Assembly: GCA_022570795.1 (NCBI GenBank)
Contig: JAKUDP010000006.1
Coordinates: 1,612,001 to 1,676,000 of the forward strand
Length of the DNA stretch: 64,000 bases
Direction: 5' to 3'
DNA from: Sphaerulina vaccinii
Lineage: Eukaryota > Ascomycota > Dothideomycetes > Mycosphaerellales > Mycosphaerellaceae
The position numbers were made by a program, and so were the translations under genes. The notes beneath the pieces were generated by a model. That model was not told where the DNA came from and did no database searches. It saw only the letters and a program-made list of their open reading frames with translations. Shown piece after piece: positions 21,999 through 33,480 of the stretch. The first letter of the stretch is position 1; each line of letters opens with the position of its first letter.

Positions 21999-23591
21999 AT
22001 GGCGAACGACGAGGAAATCGCGACTTTCACAGCATTCACATCTGGCACACTTGAGCAGGCGCAGAGATTTCTACAGCTTACAGACAATAACGTTGAGCAA
22101 GCTGTCGAGCTCTTCTTCAGCAACCCAGATCTCGGTAGCGCCGCAGCAGCAACTGGAGGCGTGAACTCAGCGCCTCCTACTCAGGCACGACCTGGAGAGC
22201 CCATCACGATTGATAGCGACGACGAGGAGGACTTTGAAGAGACGGGCGCATCTTCGAGACCACAGCACAATGTCGAGGACGACGAGGCGATGGCGCGGCG
22301 GCTACAGGAAGAGATGTATGGGAGCAGAGGCGCTGGTGGGGCAGGCATGGACGAGGAGGACGTGAGAGCGCCAATGGCAAGAACGACAGAGACACTCGTT
22401 GGGCCCGGGAGCTATGGAGGTGGTTTCGATCCGAGCGATCCAGGACAAATGAATGCGGCCATTGCACAGCAACTCATGCAGCGCCAACAGCGCAATCATC
22501 GTGGTGCTGGGCCAGGCATCTTCAATCAACAAGCCCACCGCTCGATCTGGAATGACGACAATCCGATGGACCCAGACGCGCATCGAAGAGCGCTGGCACG
22601 AGCTACTGGAGGCTCATCAGAACAGTCTGCAAAGGCTAGCCACCTTGCTGAGCTGTTCAGACCGCCTGTGGATCTCATCACACCACTTTCGCTTGCAGAT
22701 GCGCGAGATGAGGGCAAGGAAGCGGAGAAGTGGCTTCTTGTGAATGTGCAGGATCCCTCGATCTTCGACTGCCAGGTTCTCAATCGAGACATCTGGAAGA
22801 ATGACCAGATCCGCGAGACCATCAAGGAGAACTTCCTCTTCCTGCAGTACAATAAGGACGATCCTCGCGGCAGCGACTATCTGAACTACTACTTCTCCAG
22901 CAATCGCGACAATGAAGCTGCATACCCACACATCGCTATCATTGATCCACGAACAGGCGAGCAGGTCAAGACATGGTCTGGCTCACCCGCGCCCAAAGCA
23001 GCCGACTTCCTCATGGACCTCCACGAGTTCCTCGATCGCTATAGCTTGAAGATCGGCCAGAAGAACCCAGTGCAGACGAAGCGAAAAGAGTCAAAGAAGG
23101 ACATCAGCACCATGAGTGAGGAAGAGCAACTCGAACTGGCTATGCAAGCTAGTATGGGCGCAGGAAGTGCTGCACCGAAAGATGAAGACCCAGATACCCT
23201 GACAAAGGCGAACGGCAAGGGTAAGGCTCCTGCTACGGGAGTTGAGGATAGCGCTATGGACGCGGACGAAGCGCCAGTTGTACAGACCAAGGACACACCA
23301 TTCTCGAGAATATCGAGCTCAAACGCACACGAAGAACCAACGAGCACCGGACCAGAAACCACACGGATACAATTCAGACACTCTGGTGGACGTATCATCC
23401 GACGCTTCAACCTCTCTGACCCTGTGAGGACGTTGTATGAGTGGCTGAAGTCGAGTCCGGTGGAGGGGCACGATGGAACATTCGAGCTGAGGGCCTTGGG
23501 CAAGAACTTGATTGAACAGCTGGACCTCTCTATCGCGGATGCTGGGCTCAAGCAAGGCACTGTCATGATCGAATTTACCGAAGACGAATAG
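21999..23591 (+). CDS. UBA-UAS-UBX domain protein (UBX5/UBXN7-like p97 adaptor)
   Basis: Single exon, 530 residues. Domains in order: UBA-like helix bundle at about 1-45 (TLEQAQRFLQLTDNNVEQAVELFF); an acidic ITIDSDDEEDF segment; a UIM-like DDEAMARRLQEEMYG near 100; a UAS (thioredoxin-like) domain at about 225-350 with KWLLVNVQDPSIFDCQVLNR, FLFLQYNKDD and YPHIAIIDPRTGE; a second UIM-like EEEQLELAMQAS near 370; and a C-terminal UBX domain at about 445-530 (TTRIQFRHSGGRIIRRFN ... DLSIADAGLKQGTVMIEF). Proteins of this layout link Cdc48/p97 to cullin ligases and ubiquitylated substrates. In the UBX domain the usual FPR-type p97-contact loop is not obvious by eye. The ATG at 21999 is chosen because the upstream in-frame start is only a GTG. 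Confidence 0.9.
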   Translation: MANDEEIATFTAFTSGTLEQAQRFLQLTDNNVEQAVELFFSNPDLGSAAAATGGVNSAPPTQARPGEPITIDSDDEEDFEETGASSRPQHNVEDDEAMARRLQEEMYGSRGAGGAGMDEEDVRAPMARTTETLVGPGSYGGGFDPSDPGQMNAAIAQQLMQRQQRNHRGAGPGIFNQQAHRSIWNDDNPMDPDAHRRALARATGGSSEQSAKASHLAELFRPPVDLITPLSLADARDEGKEAEKWLLVNVQDPSIFDCQVLNRDIWKNDQIRETIKENFLFLQYNKDDPRGSDYLNYYFSSNRDNEAAYPHIAIIDPRTGEQVKTWSGSPAPKAADFLMDLHEFLDRYSLKIGQKNPVQTKRKESKKDISTMSEEEQLELAMQASMGAGSAAPKDEDPDTLTKANGKGKAPATGVEDSAMDADEAPVVQTKDTPFSRISSSNAHEEPTSTGPETTRIQFRHSGGRIIRRFNLSDPVRTLYEWLKSSPVEGHDGTFELRALGKNLIEQLDLSIADAGLKQGTVMIEFTEDE

Positions 23592-24830
23592 TATTCTGAG
23601 CCCCGGCGGCGAAAGACCTCGCCAGAGCAAATACGGGAGCTACCAGTTTTAGAGGAGCTATTACACAAGTTCAGAGGAGCCAGTTTGGACGAGCAGAGTG
23701 GCTGGAGGCGATCGAAGGGCACCATTGGTAGGCAGCCTTTCCTCTGAGCCTGCGGGAACTGAGGCGCTGAGAGCGCAGACAGCAGCGACTCAGCCAAGAG
23801 GACGCATCAGAGATACTAACGTTTATACGGGTGGCCTGCTAGCTTTCACTGCGATATGATAGATGAGTAGCGCTCGCTTTCCGCTAGCTCACTTGCTCGC
23901 TGCTGCTGGGATGAATAATGCATGAGTATCAGACCATCTCTCCCTTCAACCGTCTCTTATGTTCAGCCGTATGCGATGTCTGGGTGGCCTTATGCTAACA
24001 CGACTTGTAGTCCTGCAATCGATCTGTTGTGCAGACATTCCTTGTCTCGCGCGGAGTCTTTGTGCCATGTCGTATAGCAAGCAAATGAGGAGCTGGCCAC
24101 TTGATAAGAGATGTACATGCCCTCCTCCAGCTTTCGGGGAGATTCGGGGCAACTATATATCAAATCAACATTGATGTATACGATCTGAGCATGGCGAGAT
24201 GTTGGACAGCGATGCGCACTTCTCATAGCAACACGCGCTTGACAGAACCTGACCGCACGACTCGCGCCTCCAGGAGTCTGCTTCAATTCACCTGCACACC
24301 AACGGCTTCCAAGCCACGACCAGCTCAACGAACTTCCAGAGAGCTCACAAAATACGAGATCGCACCAAGTCCTTGCCCATTTTGGTCTCTCTGCTCGCGT
24401 TTCTCGCTTTTCCTAAGTCCCACATATGGACAATATCAGACTGGAGATCCAGCGATACTGAATTTCTACCCCCTGCCACCGGACCAACATATAAGCTTCG
24501 ACGAGCAGCTGGCAGCGGCAAACTACAAAGTACCATTTTCGATAACCGAGAATACAGATCTCTACGCTGTTTTGATCTCTCTAGGGCAAATCTGCGTTAC
24601 TCAGCATTCTGTGCTGACAAGCAGACTGGAGTCACTTTCCTTCCCCAGCACGCACAGGCTGGACGTCGTCAGCTTGTAGAGGACAGATCGAGAAGCAGAT
24701 GGAGAAGGATGACCATCAGGCTGAGAGTGGTTCGGTTTGAGAGGCTGTGCGGAATATCAGCTGGTAAGCGCATCGTGCTTGGGCCAGTTGCAGCATCACG
24801 AACTCAAAGGTGCACCAGGATAAGACTGGG
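23592..24830. other. 1.2 kb with weak coding signal
   Basis: Long but conflicting open frames (24101-24679, 24373-24834) overlap on the plus strand. I could not join any of them to the downstream gene by consistent splice sites: each candidate exon meets a stop in the phase needed. Probably promoter and leader, possibly with introns in the 5' UTR (a GTAAGC at 24762 and an AAAG just before 24810 look like a pair). Confidence 0.4.
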
Positions 24831-25268
24831 ATGAGAAGTGACCGAAGAGAAGCCCAAAAGTTGATATGGAAATGGCTCACGAGTATCAGAGAAAGAAACG
24901 GACGTGCCAGTGGTTACCTGTCCTCTCATGTCACTGGCATGCCAGACACTCCACCAGAACCGCTCACACAGCACGAGCTCGTAGGATTCACGACCAAGAC
25001 CGACGAGGGCTTGCCTATGGCTGTAGTTGACAACATGAAGAACATCATCTTATACGAGAAAGATGTAATCAGCCCAGATCTGTGGTTCAAATTGCAGAAA
25101 GACATCGAGGACGCCAAGAGCGGCAAGGAGGCTACAGTTCAGAATGCAGATGAGGAGGCGAAGCACAGTGGTCCCGGAAAGGCGGTGGAGCAAGTCGAAA
25201 AGACGACCAAGGACGATAGCGTGTTGGGACGTTGGCTTTCTGGACTGCGCAACTTGCGCCCATACTGA
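24831..25268 (+). CDS. Hypothetical protein, 145 residues
   Basis: A single open frame starting at ATG 24831; the frame is open seven codons further up to a GTG that lies just after a likely splice acceptor. The first half is basic (MRSDRREAQKLIWKWLTS), followed by MPDTPPEPLTQHELVGF and an acidic-basic C-terminus with EQVEKTTKDDSVLGRWL. No known domain. The even amino-acid use and lack of low-complexity bias make it look real, but it could be the last exon of a longer gene. Confidence 0.5.
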   Translation: MRSDRREAQKLIWKWLTSIRERNGRASGYLSSHVTGMPDTPPEPLTQHELVGFTTKTDEGLPMAVVDNMKNIILYEKDVISPDLWFKLQKDIEDAKSGKEATVQNADEEAKHSGPGKAVEQVEKTTKDDSVLGRWLSGLRNLRPY

Positions 25269-26074
25269 GCGAGGCGTGAAAGGACATACCCGAGGGACAG
25301 GCTGCAGAAGCACACCCACTTGAAGAGGCAGAACTACTTGAGAAACGTCAGAGATGTAGCAAGTGGGCCATTGGACATAGTCAGATCAAACGATATGTTG
25401 CAGCAGCCGTGTTCTCAACATAGCTCACGGTCTATGAAACAATATCCGAAAATGGTGCTTGACAATCTCCGTGATTGAGACATGCACCATGCCATCGCGG
25501 CTCAAGACCAGGTCGATTAGTGATGCGGAAGAGAGAATCGAGACGTGATGATCGTGCTTCAAATTTGCTTCAGATTACCACCATCTCTCCTACTAAGACT
25601 CAGCAACAACTTCTACACTGCGTGAGCAGCATCTTCAGCATGTACCTCCTCGCCAGTAACAAGAACCACCATTCAACATCGCATCGCATCGCAGTAAACG
25701 CCAAACGCTGCAAATGGGTATTCTCAAACAAGAAGTAAGTAAGTGAAGCAAGCAACGCAATGGCTTTTCTTTCCTTCACACCTCTCCTATCCCATGCCGA
25801 CCGGCGACACACATGCCATCGATGCAATCCCCTCTAAAGCCATTGAGATATCGAAAAAGAGGTGGTATCATGAACGCAGCACACAAAATACGAGATAAAA
25901 CGGCGTTAGACAGAAAACCGTCACCGTCAAACGCCCATCTCGAAAGCTTCATCATCTGCCATTTCCTGCCGTTTCGCGTAAAGCCATCAAAATGTCCAAA
26001 TAGATGATTAGGTGATATGAGTAAAGATGCAGATCGCTCAAGTGCAGCAAAAGATGTGTAAGTCCAGGCCATGA
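25269..26074. other. convergent intergenic region, no supported gene
   Basis: Only short frames; 3' flanks of the genes on both sides. Confidence 0.5.
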
Positions 26075-28237
26075 TCATCTCTTCTTGGGACGTGTAGCAT
26101 TGAGGTTGCCTCCAGCGAACCAGGCAGCCAAGGGAGAGATCTCCTTGCCTCTCATACTCTTGCTCCTGGCTTTGGTCTTATCCTTGCTTGGCTTGCCCAA
26201 AACCTCGATGCCGCCTGGCATCATGCCAGCGAAAGGATCGCCAAATCCAGGAGGCGGTGGAGGTGGTGGCATCATAACTCCAGGTGGTGGCGGAGGCATG
26301 CGTTCTCCTGGAAACATGGTGACCATATCTGGACTGCCGGGTTTCTTGCCACCCTTCTTGCCACCATCTTTGCCTCCCTTCTTCTTCTTGCCTGGCTCAG
26401 GTGGTAGATCCCAGCCTCCGCCGATGCCAAAGCCGGCGAAAGGATCGTTGAGTCCCATGATTGGATCATCCTTGGGAGGTTTCTTCTCTTCCTCCATTGG
26501 CCAGAGGTGCATCGTCACTTCCCAATCTGGTTGAATCATGGAGTCCCAGATCTGCGGCAAGATGATCTCTCCATCTGGTCCGGTAAGATCGTAGTGGCCT
26601 TGGTGTACGTGATCGCCAATCATGTCGACGTGGAGGAACGCCTGCTTGATCAGTGTCTCCATTCCTTTCCACGTCTTGCATATAGCCCATGGGAAGCTGA
26701 ACTTGCGACCAACAGCGTCCTTGAATCTGATCGGTGCCTTTTGAGAGTCCGGAGTGGGCTTGGCCTTCTCGATCGCTTCCTCAAGTGCCTTCTTCGCCTT
26801 CTCCTGCTCTTCAGCTTTCTTAGTGGCCTCTTGCAATTTCTTCTCGGCTTCCTCGGCTGCTTTCTTTGCAGCTTCTTCGGCCTTCTTTTCGGCAGCCTCC
26901 TTAGCCTTTTTGCTGGCATCGGCAATCTCCTCCTTGCGCTTCTGCTCTTCTTCAGCCTTGGCGATCGCAGCTGCTTTGGCTGCGGCTTCTGCCTCGCGCT
27001 CAGCAACCCAAGCCTTTTCTCGTGCTGCGCGTTCCTCCTCGTGCTTCTTGATCAGGTCCTTAAGCATCGCAATCTCATCGCTCTTTGCGCTCGTGTCTTT
27101 CGTGTCCTTCTTTTGCTTCTCCGTCAACATTTCCTTCAACATCTCCAAATCCTTGTTCTTCTCTGGCTCTTTAGGTGGTGGTGAAGTGGCTGGAGGCGGT
27201 GAAGGGTATCCATGAATGGGCGGGTACATTGGATAGCCTGGCATGCCATATGGAACAGGGTACGGCGGGAACCCAGGCTGCTGGTAAGGCATCATCGCTC
27301 CCTCGGGCGGTCCATATGGCGAGGGTCCTGCAAAGCTCTGAGGTCTCCGTCTGCCGCCATGCATATCCAGCTCAGACGGGTGTCGTTGAGGTGCTGGTGG
27401 TGGTCCCATGTGTGTCATAGGTGGTTCAGGTGCGCCGGCGAAATAGCTGCCACCTTCACTAGGCGACATTGGCGAGAATGGGTTAGGCTGGCCTGGATGT
27501 TGTGCAAACGGATTTGGCTGTGGGTAGCCAAAAGCGTCGTGTCGAGTCGCTACGAGTGCCTGTCGTGGGTCGTGGTAATCGGGATAGGCTGCTGAAGGGC
27601 CCGACGCCATTGTGGGTGGGTAGCCACCATGGCTTCCAGCCGGCACATGTCTGTATGTAGCATACGGTGCGCGCGGCATGCCATGGTGGCCATATGGAGG
27701 ATAGTCGTCAGCCACAGTTCCTGTGCTGGACGAGCCGTCAGAGTGCACACGCCTCGACGAGCTGCGTTCGTGTCGACGGTCGTGGCGGCTTTCGTGCCTC
27801 GAGTGGTGTCGAGAAGACTGTCGACGCGGCGGACTTCTCTCCTCCCGCTCTCGTTCTCGGTGTACCCGGCGAGAGGAGTGCCGTCGAGCAGGTGGTCGAG
27901 GGGCCTCCACTGTGGGCCTTCGTGCTGGTGGTCCGCGAGATCGCGAAGCCGAATCGGATGGATCGATATCGTCCTCGCCCAGGTCGCTCCAGCTCTCGTC
28001 GCTGGACGGGCTGAGGCTGCCGCCGCTCGAGACTGGTGAGCGTACCGATACGCTGCCTCCAGACGATGTAGTGCCTCCTGGAAAGACGTGTATAACTCGA
28101 TCGGCTCCCGTCCGTACAGAGAAGGATGCTGTACTTTGTCTGCGAGGACGTGCAATGTCAGCTGAGGATTCCTTCGGAGCACTTGTACGCCGAGGGGAGG
28201 CCCTAGTTGCGCCTTTCTGCGGGACGCGGGATGCCAT
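26075..28237 (-). CDS. Ubiquitin-like (ULD-type) domain protein with long disordered N-terminus
   Basis: Single exon, 720 residues. Residues 1-360 are disordered and rich in Ser, Arg, Pro, Gly and Tyr (SR-type runs near 110-170, then a prion-like Pro/Tyr/Gly stretch with PYGMPGYPMYPP). Residues about 365-500 form a long Ala/Glu/Lys coiled coil. At about 505-600 is a compact domain with DAVGRKFSFPWAICKTW, MIGDHVHQGHYDL, GPDGEIILPQIWDSMIQP and VTMHLWPM; this is the fungal ubiquitin-like ULD pattern (PF22893-type, from memory of the motif). The C-terminus is Pro/Met/Gly-rich with Lys/Gly runs and ends RPKKR. The role is unknown; the layout suggests an RNA- or membrane-associated scaffold. A probable 5' UTR intron lies at 28248-28313. 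Confidence 0.8.
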   Translation of the reverse strand: MASRVPQKGATRASPRRTSAPKESSADIARPRRQSTASFSVRTGADRVIHVFPGGTTSSGGSVSVRSPVSSGGSLSPSSDESWSDLGEDDIDPSDSASRSRGPPARRPTVEAPRPPARRHSSRRVHREREREERSPPRRQSSRHHSRHESRHDRRHERSSSRRVHSDGSSSTGTVADDYPPYGHHGMPRAPYATYRHVPAGSHGGYPPTMASGPSAAYPDYHDPRQALVATRHDAFGYPQPNPFAQHPGQPNPFSPMSPSEGGSYFAGAPEPPMTHMGPPPAPQRHPSELDMHGGRRRPQSFAGPSPYGPPEGAMMPYQQPGFPPYPVPYGMPGYPMYPPIHGYPSPPPATSPPPKEPEKNKDLEMLKEMLTEKQKKDTKDTSAKSDEIAMLKDLIKKHEEERAAREKAWVAEREAEAAAKAAAIAKAEEEQKRKEEIADASKKAKEAAEKKAEEAAKKAAEEAEKKLQEATKKAEEQEKAKKALEEAIEKAKPTPDSQKAPIRFKDAVGRKFSFPWAICKTWKGMETLIKQAFLHVDMIGDHVHQGHYDLTGPDGEIILPQIWDSMIQPDWEVTMHLWPMEEEKKPPKDDPIMGLNDPFAGFGIGGGWDLPPEPGKKKKGGKDGGKKGGKKPGSPDMVTMFPGERMPPPPPGVMMPPPPPPPGFGDPFAGMMPGGIEVLGKPSKDKTKARSKSMRGKEISPLAAWFAGGNLNATRPKKR

Positions 28238-28247
28238 TGGGGAACGC

Positions 28248-28313
28248 CTGCGTGAGACGCGCAGAAAAGTCTTGTATATAGATTAGAACTGGTTAGGAGA
28301 GGGAACAACTCAC
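28248..28313 (-). other. probable 5' UTR intron of the ULD gene
   Basis: On the minus strand a GTGAGT donor (28313) and a CAG acceptor (28248) bracket 66 bases ten bases before the ATG, with CTAAC as branch site. The length matches other introns in the window. Confidence 0.4.
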
Positions 28314-30898
28314 GTCCGCGACATCGATCAGAGCAATGTATAGTCAAGCTGAATCCTGGCCTTGTTGCTGTCAGCTCCAAGGTCAAGGTCCAGCTGAACG
28401 ACCACTTGTATGCTGTAGCTTTCTCAGGTATCCAGGGAGATGGTTGTTCCCGTGTTTGCGGCTCGTAGCTTTGAGTTGCCTTACCACGTACCAGACTTCT
28501 TCGCGTCAAGCCTTGCGCTGATCCGGTAAGCCTGGATATATTCTCCGGTGCGGAAGGTCGTCGAAGTGGTCGCCGTGATGTTGACGTTCAACAAGTGAGC
28601 ACCATCAGCGCGCGAAGTGGGAGGCCAGATCGGTAGCGGGGTTTTGTCAACAGAGCCCTCGATTGCTGAAATTAATGAGGCGTTCCAAGCGCTGTCACTC
28701 CAGGATGTCCCTAGACGCGAATCTCTTATTTCTGAGAGCCGAGAGGTCACTCTTTGGCGCCAGAGCTCGAAACGGGTGGTCTGTGATGAAACGTCTCGTG
28801 GAGTGTCGACGAGACTTTTGAACACGACGTCGCGCGACAACAACCAGACCAGTTGTTGCAGCGATGCTCGCCCACGATGGCGATGGTGAGTGCTGCTCGG
28901 TGTCCGTCGTGCAGCAACAAAGTGCTATGTTTGTATGCCCCTCGCGCAGTGCAATGATGCAAGAGGGCAGCGGAAAGACCAGAAGATCGCGGGAGATCAC
29001 CTCAAAATCCTCTTCTCGCGATAGGGGCGTTTCCAGGTTATGAGGCGTGACCGTGATCCAATGGCTGCCAGGATTCGATTCGTGTATATCAATAGATCCA
29101 ACGTCTGGGCTGTTGTTGTTTTCTTGACTCTGACAAGCATAAGTCAGAAACACCTCCCTCTTGGAAACAGCGACAGCGGCGCGGAGTGAAAATCGATGTG
29201 CTGACTGGGACCCCGGCGATATAAGGCACGAAACGGACGAAACCGCCTGCAACCAGGCTGTAGCTGCAGTAGCTCGCAGGCACAAAAGGCAGCAACCCAA
29301 GCGCAGTGGATCGAGAAGAAAAATTGACTTACCCAACTAGTCCGTTATAGTTGACCGGTGAAGCCTGCAATATGATGGTGTTTTGCTGAAGAATAGTCTC
29401 TGGAGTTCAGAAACAGCCGTGGTATCGTGAAGGAGAAAGTCCTTGGATGTTGCCCCAGCAGCAGCTCAACCTTCTCCACGACCGAGAAGCTGGACCGGAG
29501 TTTCGAAACGAACCAGTGGTGTTCCAGATCAGTGCAAGACAAGCAGCAGGCGCAGGACGCAGGCAATGCACTACAACGCAGTGGTGCACGAGGCGGCCGT
29601 TCGACAAGGTGGTGCTCTGCTCGCGTCGGCTAGTTGTGCTGTAATCGTCTTCCAAGTCTCCGAAGTTCAGTGTGCCGGCGTCCAGATATCGGAAGCATGG
29701 ATGAGCTCTATGGTTGTGTGGAGAGTAAGTAAGTAGCTCTCAGCGGCCCAGATGTATCCTGGCAGATCGACAATCAAGAAGGCAAACTGATGATGATGCG
29801 ACGAAGTATCACAGTGTCGAAGAGAGATTTTGGTACCGATAGTGTCGCAAGAAAAACGAGCAAGCGAGGAAAAATGAAGGGAATGTGTCTTCGTGCTGCG
29901 ATGAGTCCTTGCGATGACGGATGTTGTGTAACCACCATGCAGAAGCAAAGTAGTAGTGATGGCCCAACAACCAGGCAGACTGCTCGTTGCTGTCGCACGA
30001 GTTCTACCTCATCACCAGTTATACCGCCCTACAGCACGTGCTACGTAAGGCTCAGACATGTTCGTCGACCTACCCACTTTGGGCGTCGATATAACAAGAG
30101 TCATCCTAGCATCGTTCCCGCCTCAGACACCAGAAGAACGACTTTGCACGACTGGGGCGCTTAGTACTTGACCGAGACATTGCGGTAGTCGAACAGTAGG
30201 AGCTGACATCCGTACCAGCCTCATCCTGCACTGGGGCGACAGTTTTGTCTGTTCCGGCGAATGAAGCACATGTTGTCGGCTCATTCGGGCAGCAAATCCG
30301 TGCCAGCCACGTATAGAAGCCCAACGCTAAATAAATACTGTGCAGACCTGCCATTCACGGATATGCAGACTTCGTCATTGGGTACAAGGTCAGTGTGCAG
30401 AGCCGCAAACATGCAGCCACGCGATGAAGAAGTCGAAATGCAGAAGCCCATGTCTCTTCATGAGCGAAGGAACAGTTTCGGCTTGGGCTGGAAGAAGGCG
30501 CTTATATCGTTTGCACTTCGGGATACTTACGGTCCAAGAAGAGGATGAGCAGTATGCCGAAAATTGTTCAGATGTTCTGTATTCATATCATCAACTATCA
30601 TGTGCCAAAGTAGCGGGGTATCATGAGAAAGTATAGTAGGTACAAGAAAGCGGTGTAGCAGCAAGCACTTGCAAAATGCAAGGATGAGCATGCACGCGTT
30701 ACTGCATATAACGCAGGCACTTTGCCACCTCGGCCAACGCATTATTCGTTAGCAAGGCCGTGGATCATATCATTCGTTGCTGTGTCCCACGTAGACGGTC
30801 GTTGCTGGCAGATCCAGATTGTCGGATTTGTGGCAGCCTGGTCGTCGCGTGGTCAAATGTCGAGTCAGACAATATGCAGCGAAGTGTTGTAGAGCAGA
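28314..30898. other. 2.6 kb without a supported gene
   Basis: The longest frame (28695-29336, minus strand) starts at a TTG inside a perfect GTAAGT donor and shows no domain. Others (28617-28889, 29447-29736, 29790-30164, 30261-30548) overlap on both strands. The region may hold promoters, a non-coding transcript, or remains of a decayed gene. I cannot name any element in it. Confidence 0.4.
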
Positions 30899-32302
30899 TC
30901 AACTTCCGAGCATGAGATCGACATTCTCCATGTCTTCCATATCCGTATCTCCCACAACACTTTCCGGATCAAGATGCTCTCCGTCGAAGGAGAGGTATGC
31001 AGGCTGATCATTGGCTATACCCATCTTCTTCTTCGCATAATTGACGATCTTGGAGATCTTGGTTGTCTGCACGATAATGTTAGCTCACATAAAATGATCA
31101 TATGTCATGCTTTTGCCTACCTCGAACACCTTTACAAGTACCTGCGGCTTATCCTTCGCCTTGACGATGATCTTGACCTCTTTCCTGGGCGCCTCTTCTT
31201 CCGCAGGTGTGGCCTCCTCTTCTGCTTCATACTGAGCGTTCTCAATCTTGGTCTGCTTCGCCTTTTCCTCCTTCTCATGATCAAGCAGTTCTTGTGTAGT
31301 GGCAACTACATGCACTTGAGCAGCGCCATCTGCGTCTCTCTCGTTGGCTCGCACAACATTGCCACTGTCGTCAACTTCAAGGCCAAGCCGTCGGCAAGTC
31401 GTAACATCGTACATCCTCATCCCACACCATGTGAAGAAGACCTTCTCGCTGAGCTCGTCCGACAGTCCCCACTTCTGACACCACGCCCGACGTGCTGTGC
31501 CTAGATCTTGTCTCAGCTTCCTTTTCACCAGCAATGTATCAGTGTTTGGTATATCCGAAGTAATCAAGAGTGATATAACGGGATCCGGAGGTGGTGGTGT
31601 AGGCAATCCCGAGTATGCATCGCCATCTGAGCCTGCTGCACCGGGTGTCGATGATTTTTGTGCCTCCTCTTGCTGCTTTTTCAGCCTGTGTCGCTCCCTC
31701 GCACTTCTCGCTAACGCTGCAACCTCTTCGTCAGAGTCCTCGTCCTCTTCTGGCTCTGGCGGATGTATCGTTGTCGCCTTCGTTACCTCCACCTCACTCT
31801 CCGTCTCCGAATCTTCACCTATTCTTGCCGTAACGTCGAGATTGCTCTGACCTTTCCCACTGGCCAAGGCATCTCTCGTGCGCTGTGTTCTGGGCGACCG
31901 TCTGACTGGAACAGCCTCCTCATCGTCGTACTGGATCTGCTCATCCTCATCGTCGCTATCGATGGTGATGGGTCCAACTCCAGCCAATCGTAGCAGCTTG
32001 GCACTTTCCTCCGAAGTAATGCGTCTCTTCTTTGCTGGTTCCGCGCCCGAGTCTGCACCAGGACTCTCACGCTTGATGCCAACCTTGGACTCTTTCGTCA
32101 CCAATTGATCTTTGCGCTTCTGCTCGCGCTCCGCTTCTTTCTGCTTTGATCGCTCCTTCTTGCGCTTCTGCTGTTCTAGCCTGTCCTGTTGTATCGCCAT
32201 GAAGTTCTTACTGTGACTGAACATATCGCTCTCGGTCTGGTCGTCATCGCCATCGTCTTTGAGCTGCGGCTTGGCCCATGATGGCGCTTTGAAGAAGGAC
32301 AT
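30899..32302 (-). CDS. RAD60/ESC2/NIP45-like protein with two SUMO-like domains
   Basis: Model complement(join(30899..31066,31121..32302)), 449 residues, intron 54 bases in phase 0. The N-terminal half is disordered and highly charged (KKRKKERSKQKEAEREQKRK, then ITIDSDDEDEQ, a SUMO-interaction-like hydrophobic-acidic stretch). The first SUMO-like domain is near 245-330 (VISLLITSDI ... VFFTWCGMRMYDVTTCRRLGL). The second is at about 368-449 and is completed by exon 2: VKIIVKAKDKPQVLVKVFE joined to TTKISKIVNYAKKK, then YLSFDGEHLDPE and VGDTDMEDMENVDLML. This pair of SUMO-like domains without C-terminal Gly-Gly is the hallmark of RAD60/Esc2/NFATC2IP proteins, which guide SUMO ligation in genome stability. 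Acts in the nucleus by homology. Confidence 0.88.
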
Positions 32303-32771
32303 TGTGTCTGCAGTGCACTGAGAGCAGCAGACTTACACTGAGTGGATGCTGAAATGTGAAGTGAGGTTGTTGTCGTGAAGATGGATTCGGACTGAAGCGA
32401 GATCGACTTTCACACGCGCCAGTACGCGAAACTTTAATTACCGAATTACTGAAAAACGCGCTATCAGGTGCGCTAGGATATACCTCTCCCTTCCTTCAAT
32501 CATCAACATCACCTTCGCTCATCATCTCTCTCCCCTCAATGAAAGCTCTGAAAGTCCGCCAGTCACAGCTTCATCGACTACAGCGATTTCACAGAAGGCT
32601 AAGTACACACAGAGCAAGACAGCGCCAGAGGTTCTTGCTCGACTCTCACATCCACTCTCTTCATCACCTTGAATTCCGCAATTTTGCAGACAGCTAGGCG
32701 ATCACCTCAGCCTTGAATAACTTCGTCAATAACAACAGAAGCAAACAGAAAAACACCAAAATCCTTACAAG
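32303..32771. other. divergent promoter region
   Basis: Lies between the RAD60-like gene and the F-box-like gene. CT- and CA-rich towards the plus-strand ATG; no open frame of note. Confidence 0.5.
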
Positions 32772-33480
32772 ATGGCCGACCTGACGATTTCACCCGAGCC
32801 ACCACGCACCTGCCATTGGGACAAGCTACCACAGGAGATGGTCGATCGCATCTGCCATTTTGCGTACGCACACATCACGGATGTCGGGTCGCTCACACGA
32901 CGCCAAAGGGAAGATCACCGAAACATGTGTAAAGTGGATGGTCATCTTGCTAGGGTTCGAGAACAGTTCGTCCACAAGGTCAATGACTTCATGGTAAGAA
33001 ACTCGACTTGCAAGCTGGATCTATCTTTACACGAGTGTGATTGCTAATTCCTTCTGGCAGGTGTGTAAGCGATTCTTCGAATCGGCCGCTAGAGCCTTCA
33101 TAGGTGCGCAGAGCTTTACAAGTGAGGGAGGCAGCAACCATAAACATATTGTCGACACTGGCATCGTGCGCCAGTATTGCACAGTGATGCAGAACCGCTT
33201 TTGCATCGGAGACATCCAAGCCGCCCTGAAGTTGCCCAATCTCAAAGAACTCACTCTAAGGATATTCCCTAGCGTTTTCGATAGCCTTGCACACCTGGGC
33301 AGACATGCCTGGAAGCACGAACTGGACGAGAAGGACTTCGAGAGCCTCAAGGAGTCGCAACTCCTTTCTAAGCTGCGCGGCCTCAGCGACTTCCGCCTCG
33401 AACCATTACGCTGCGTGTTTGCGATCACTGCGGCCGAGCATCAGATATGGTGGCGAAATGTCGAGGGTCTCAGCCATTAA
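32772..33480 (+). CDS. F-box-like hypothetical protein
   Basis: Model join(32772..32993,33061..33480), 213 residues, intron 67 bases in phase 0. The N-terminus CHWDKLPQEMVDRICHFAY is an F-box-like helix (LP.E....I). The middle RVREQFVHKVNDFM joined to VCKRFFESAARAF resembles the 'L..v.k.f......' region after an F-box. The rest has NLKELTLRIFPSVFDSL and KLRGLSDFRLEPLR, a leucine-rich pattern like the single 'central strand' of fungal F-box-type proteins. F-box proteins recruit substrates to SCF ligases, but Skp1 binding cannot be judged by eye. It is not a member of the LQQALFF family found further right. Confidence 0.65.

Noticed and set aside
26507..27215. Hydrophobic plus-strand frames opposite the ULD gene coiled coil
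   Set aside because: Leu/Phe/Ser-rich antisense reading of GAG/AAG/GCC repeats, an expected shadow rather than a membrane protein.
28695..29336. 213-codon minus-strand frame
   Set aside because: It starts at a TTG within a GTAAGT donor site, has no domain, and overlaps plus-strand frames of similar length. Not enough to call a gene.
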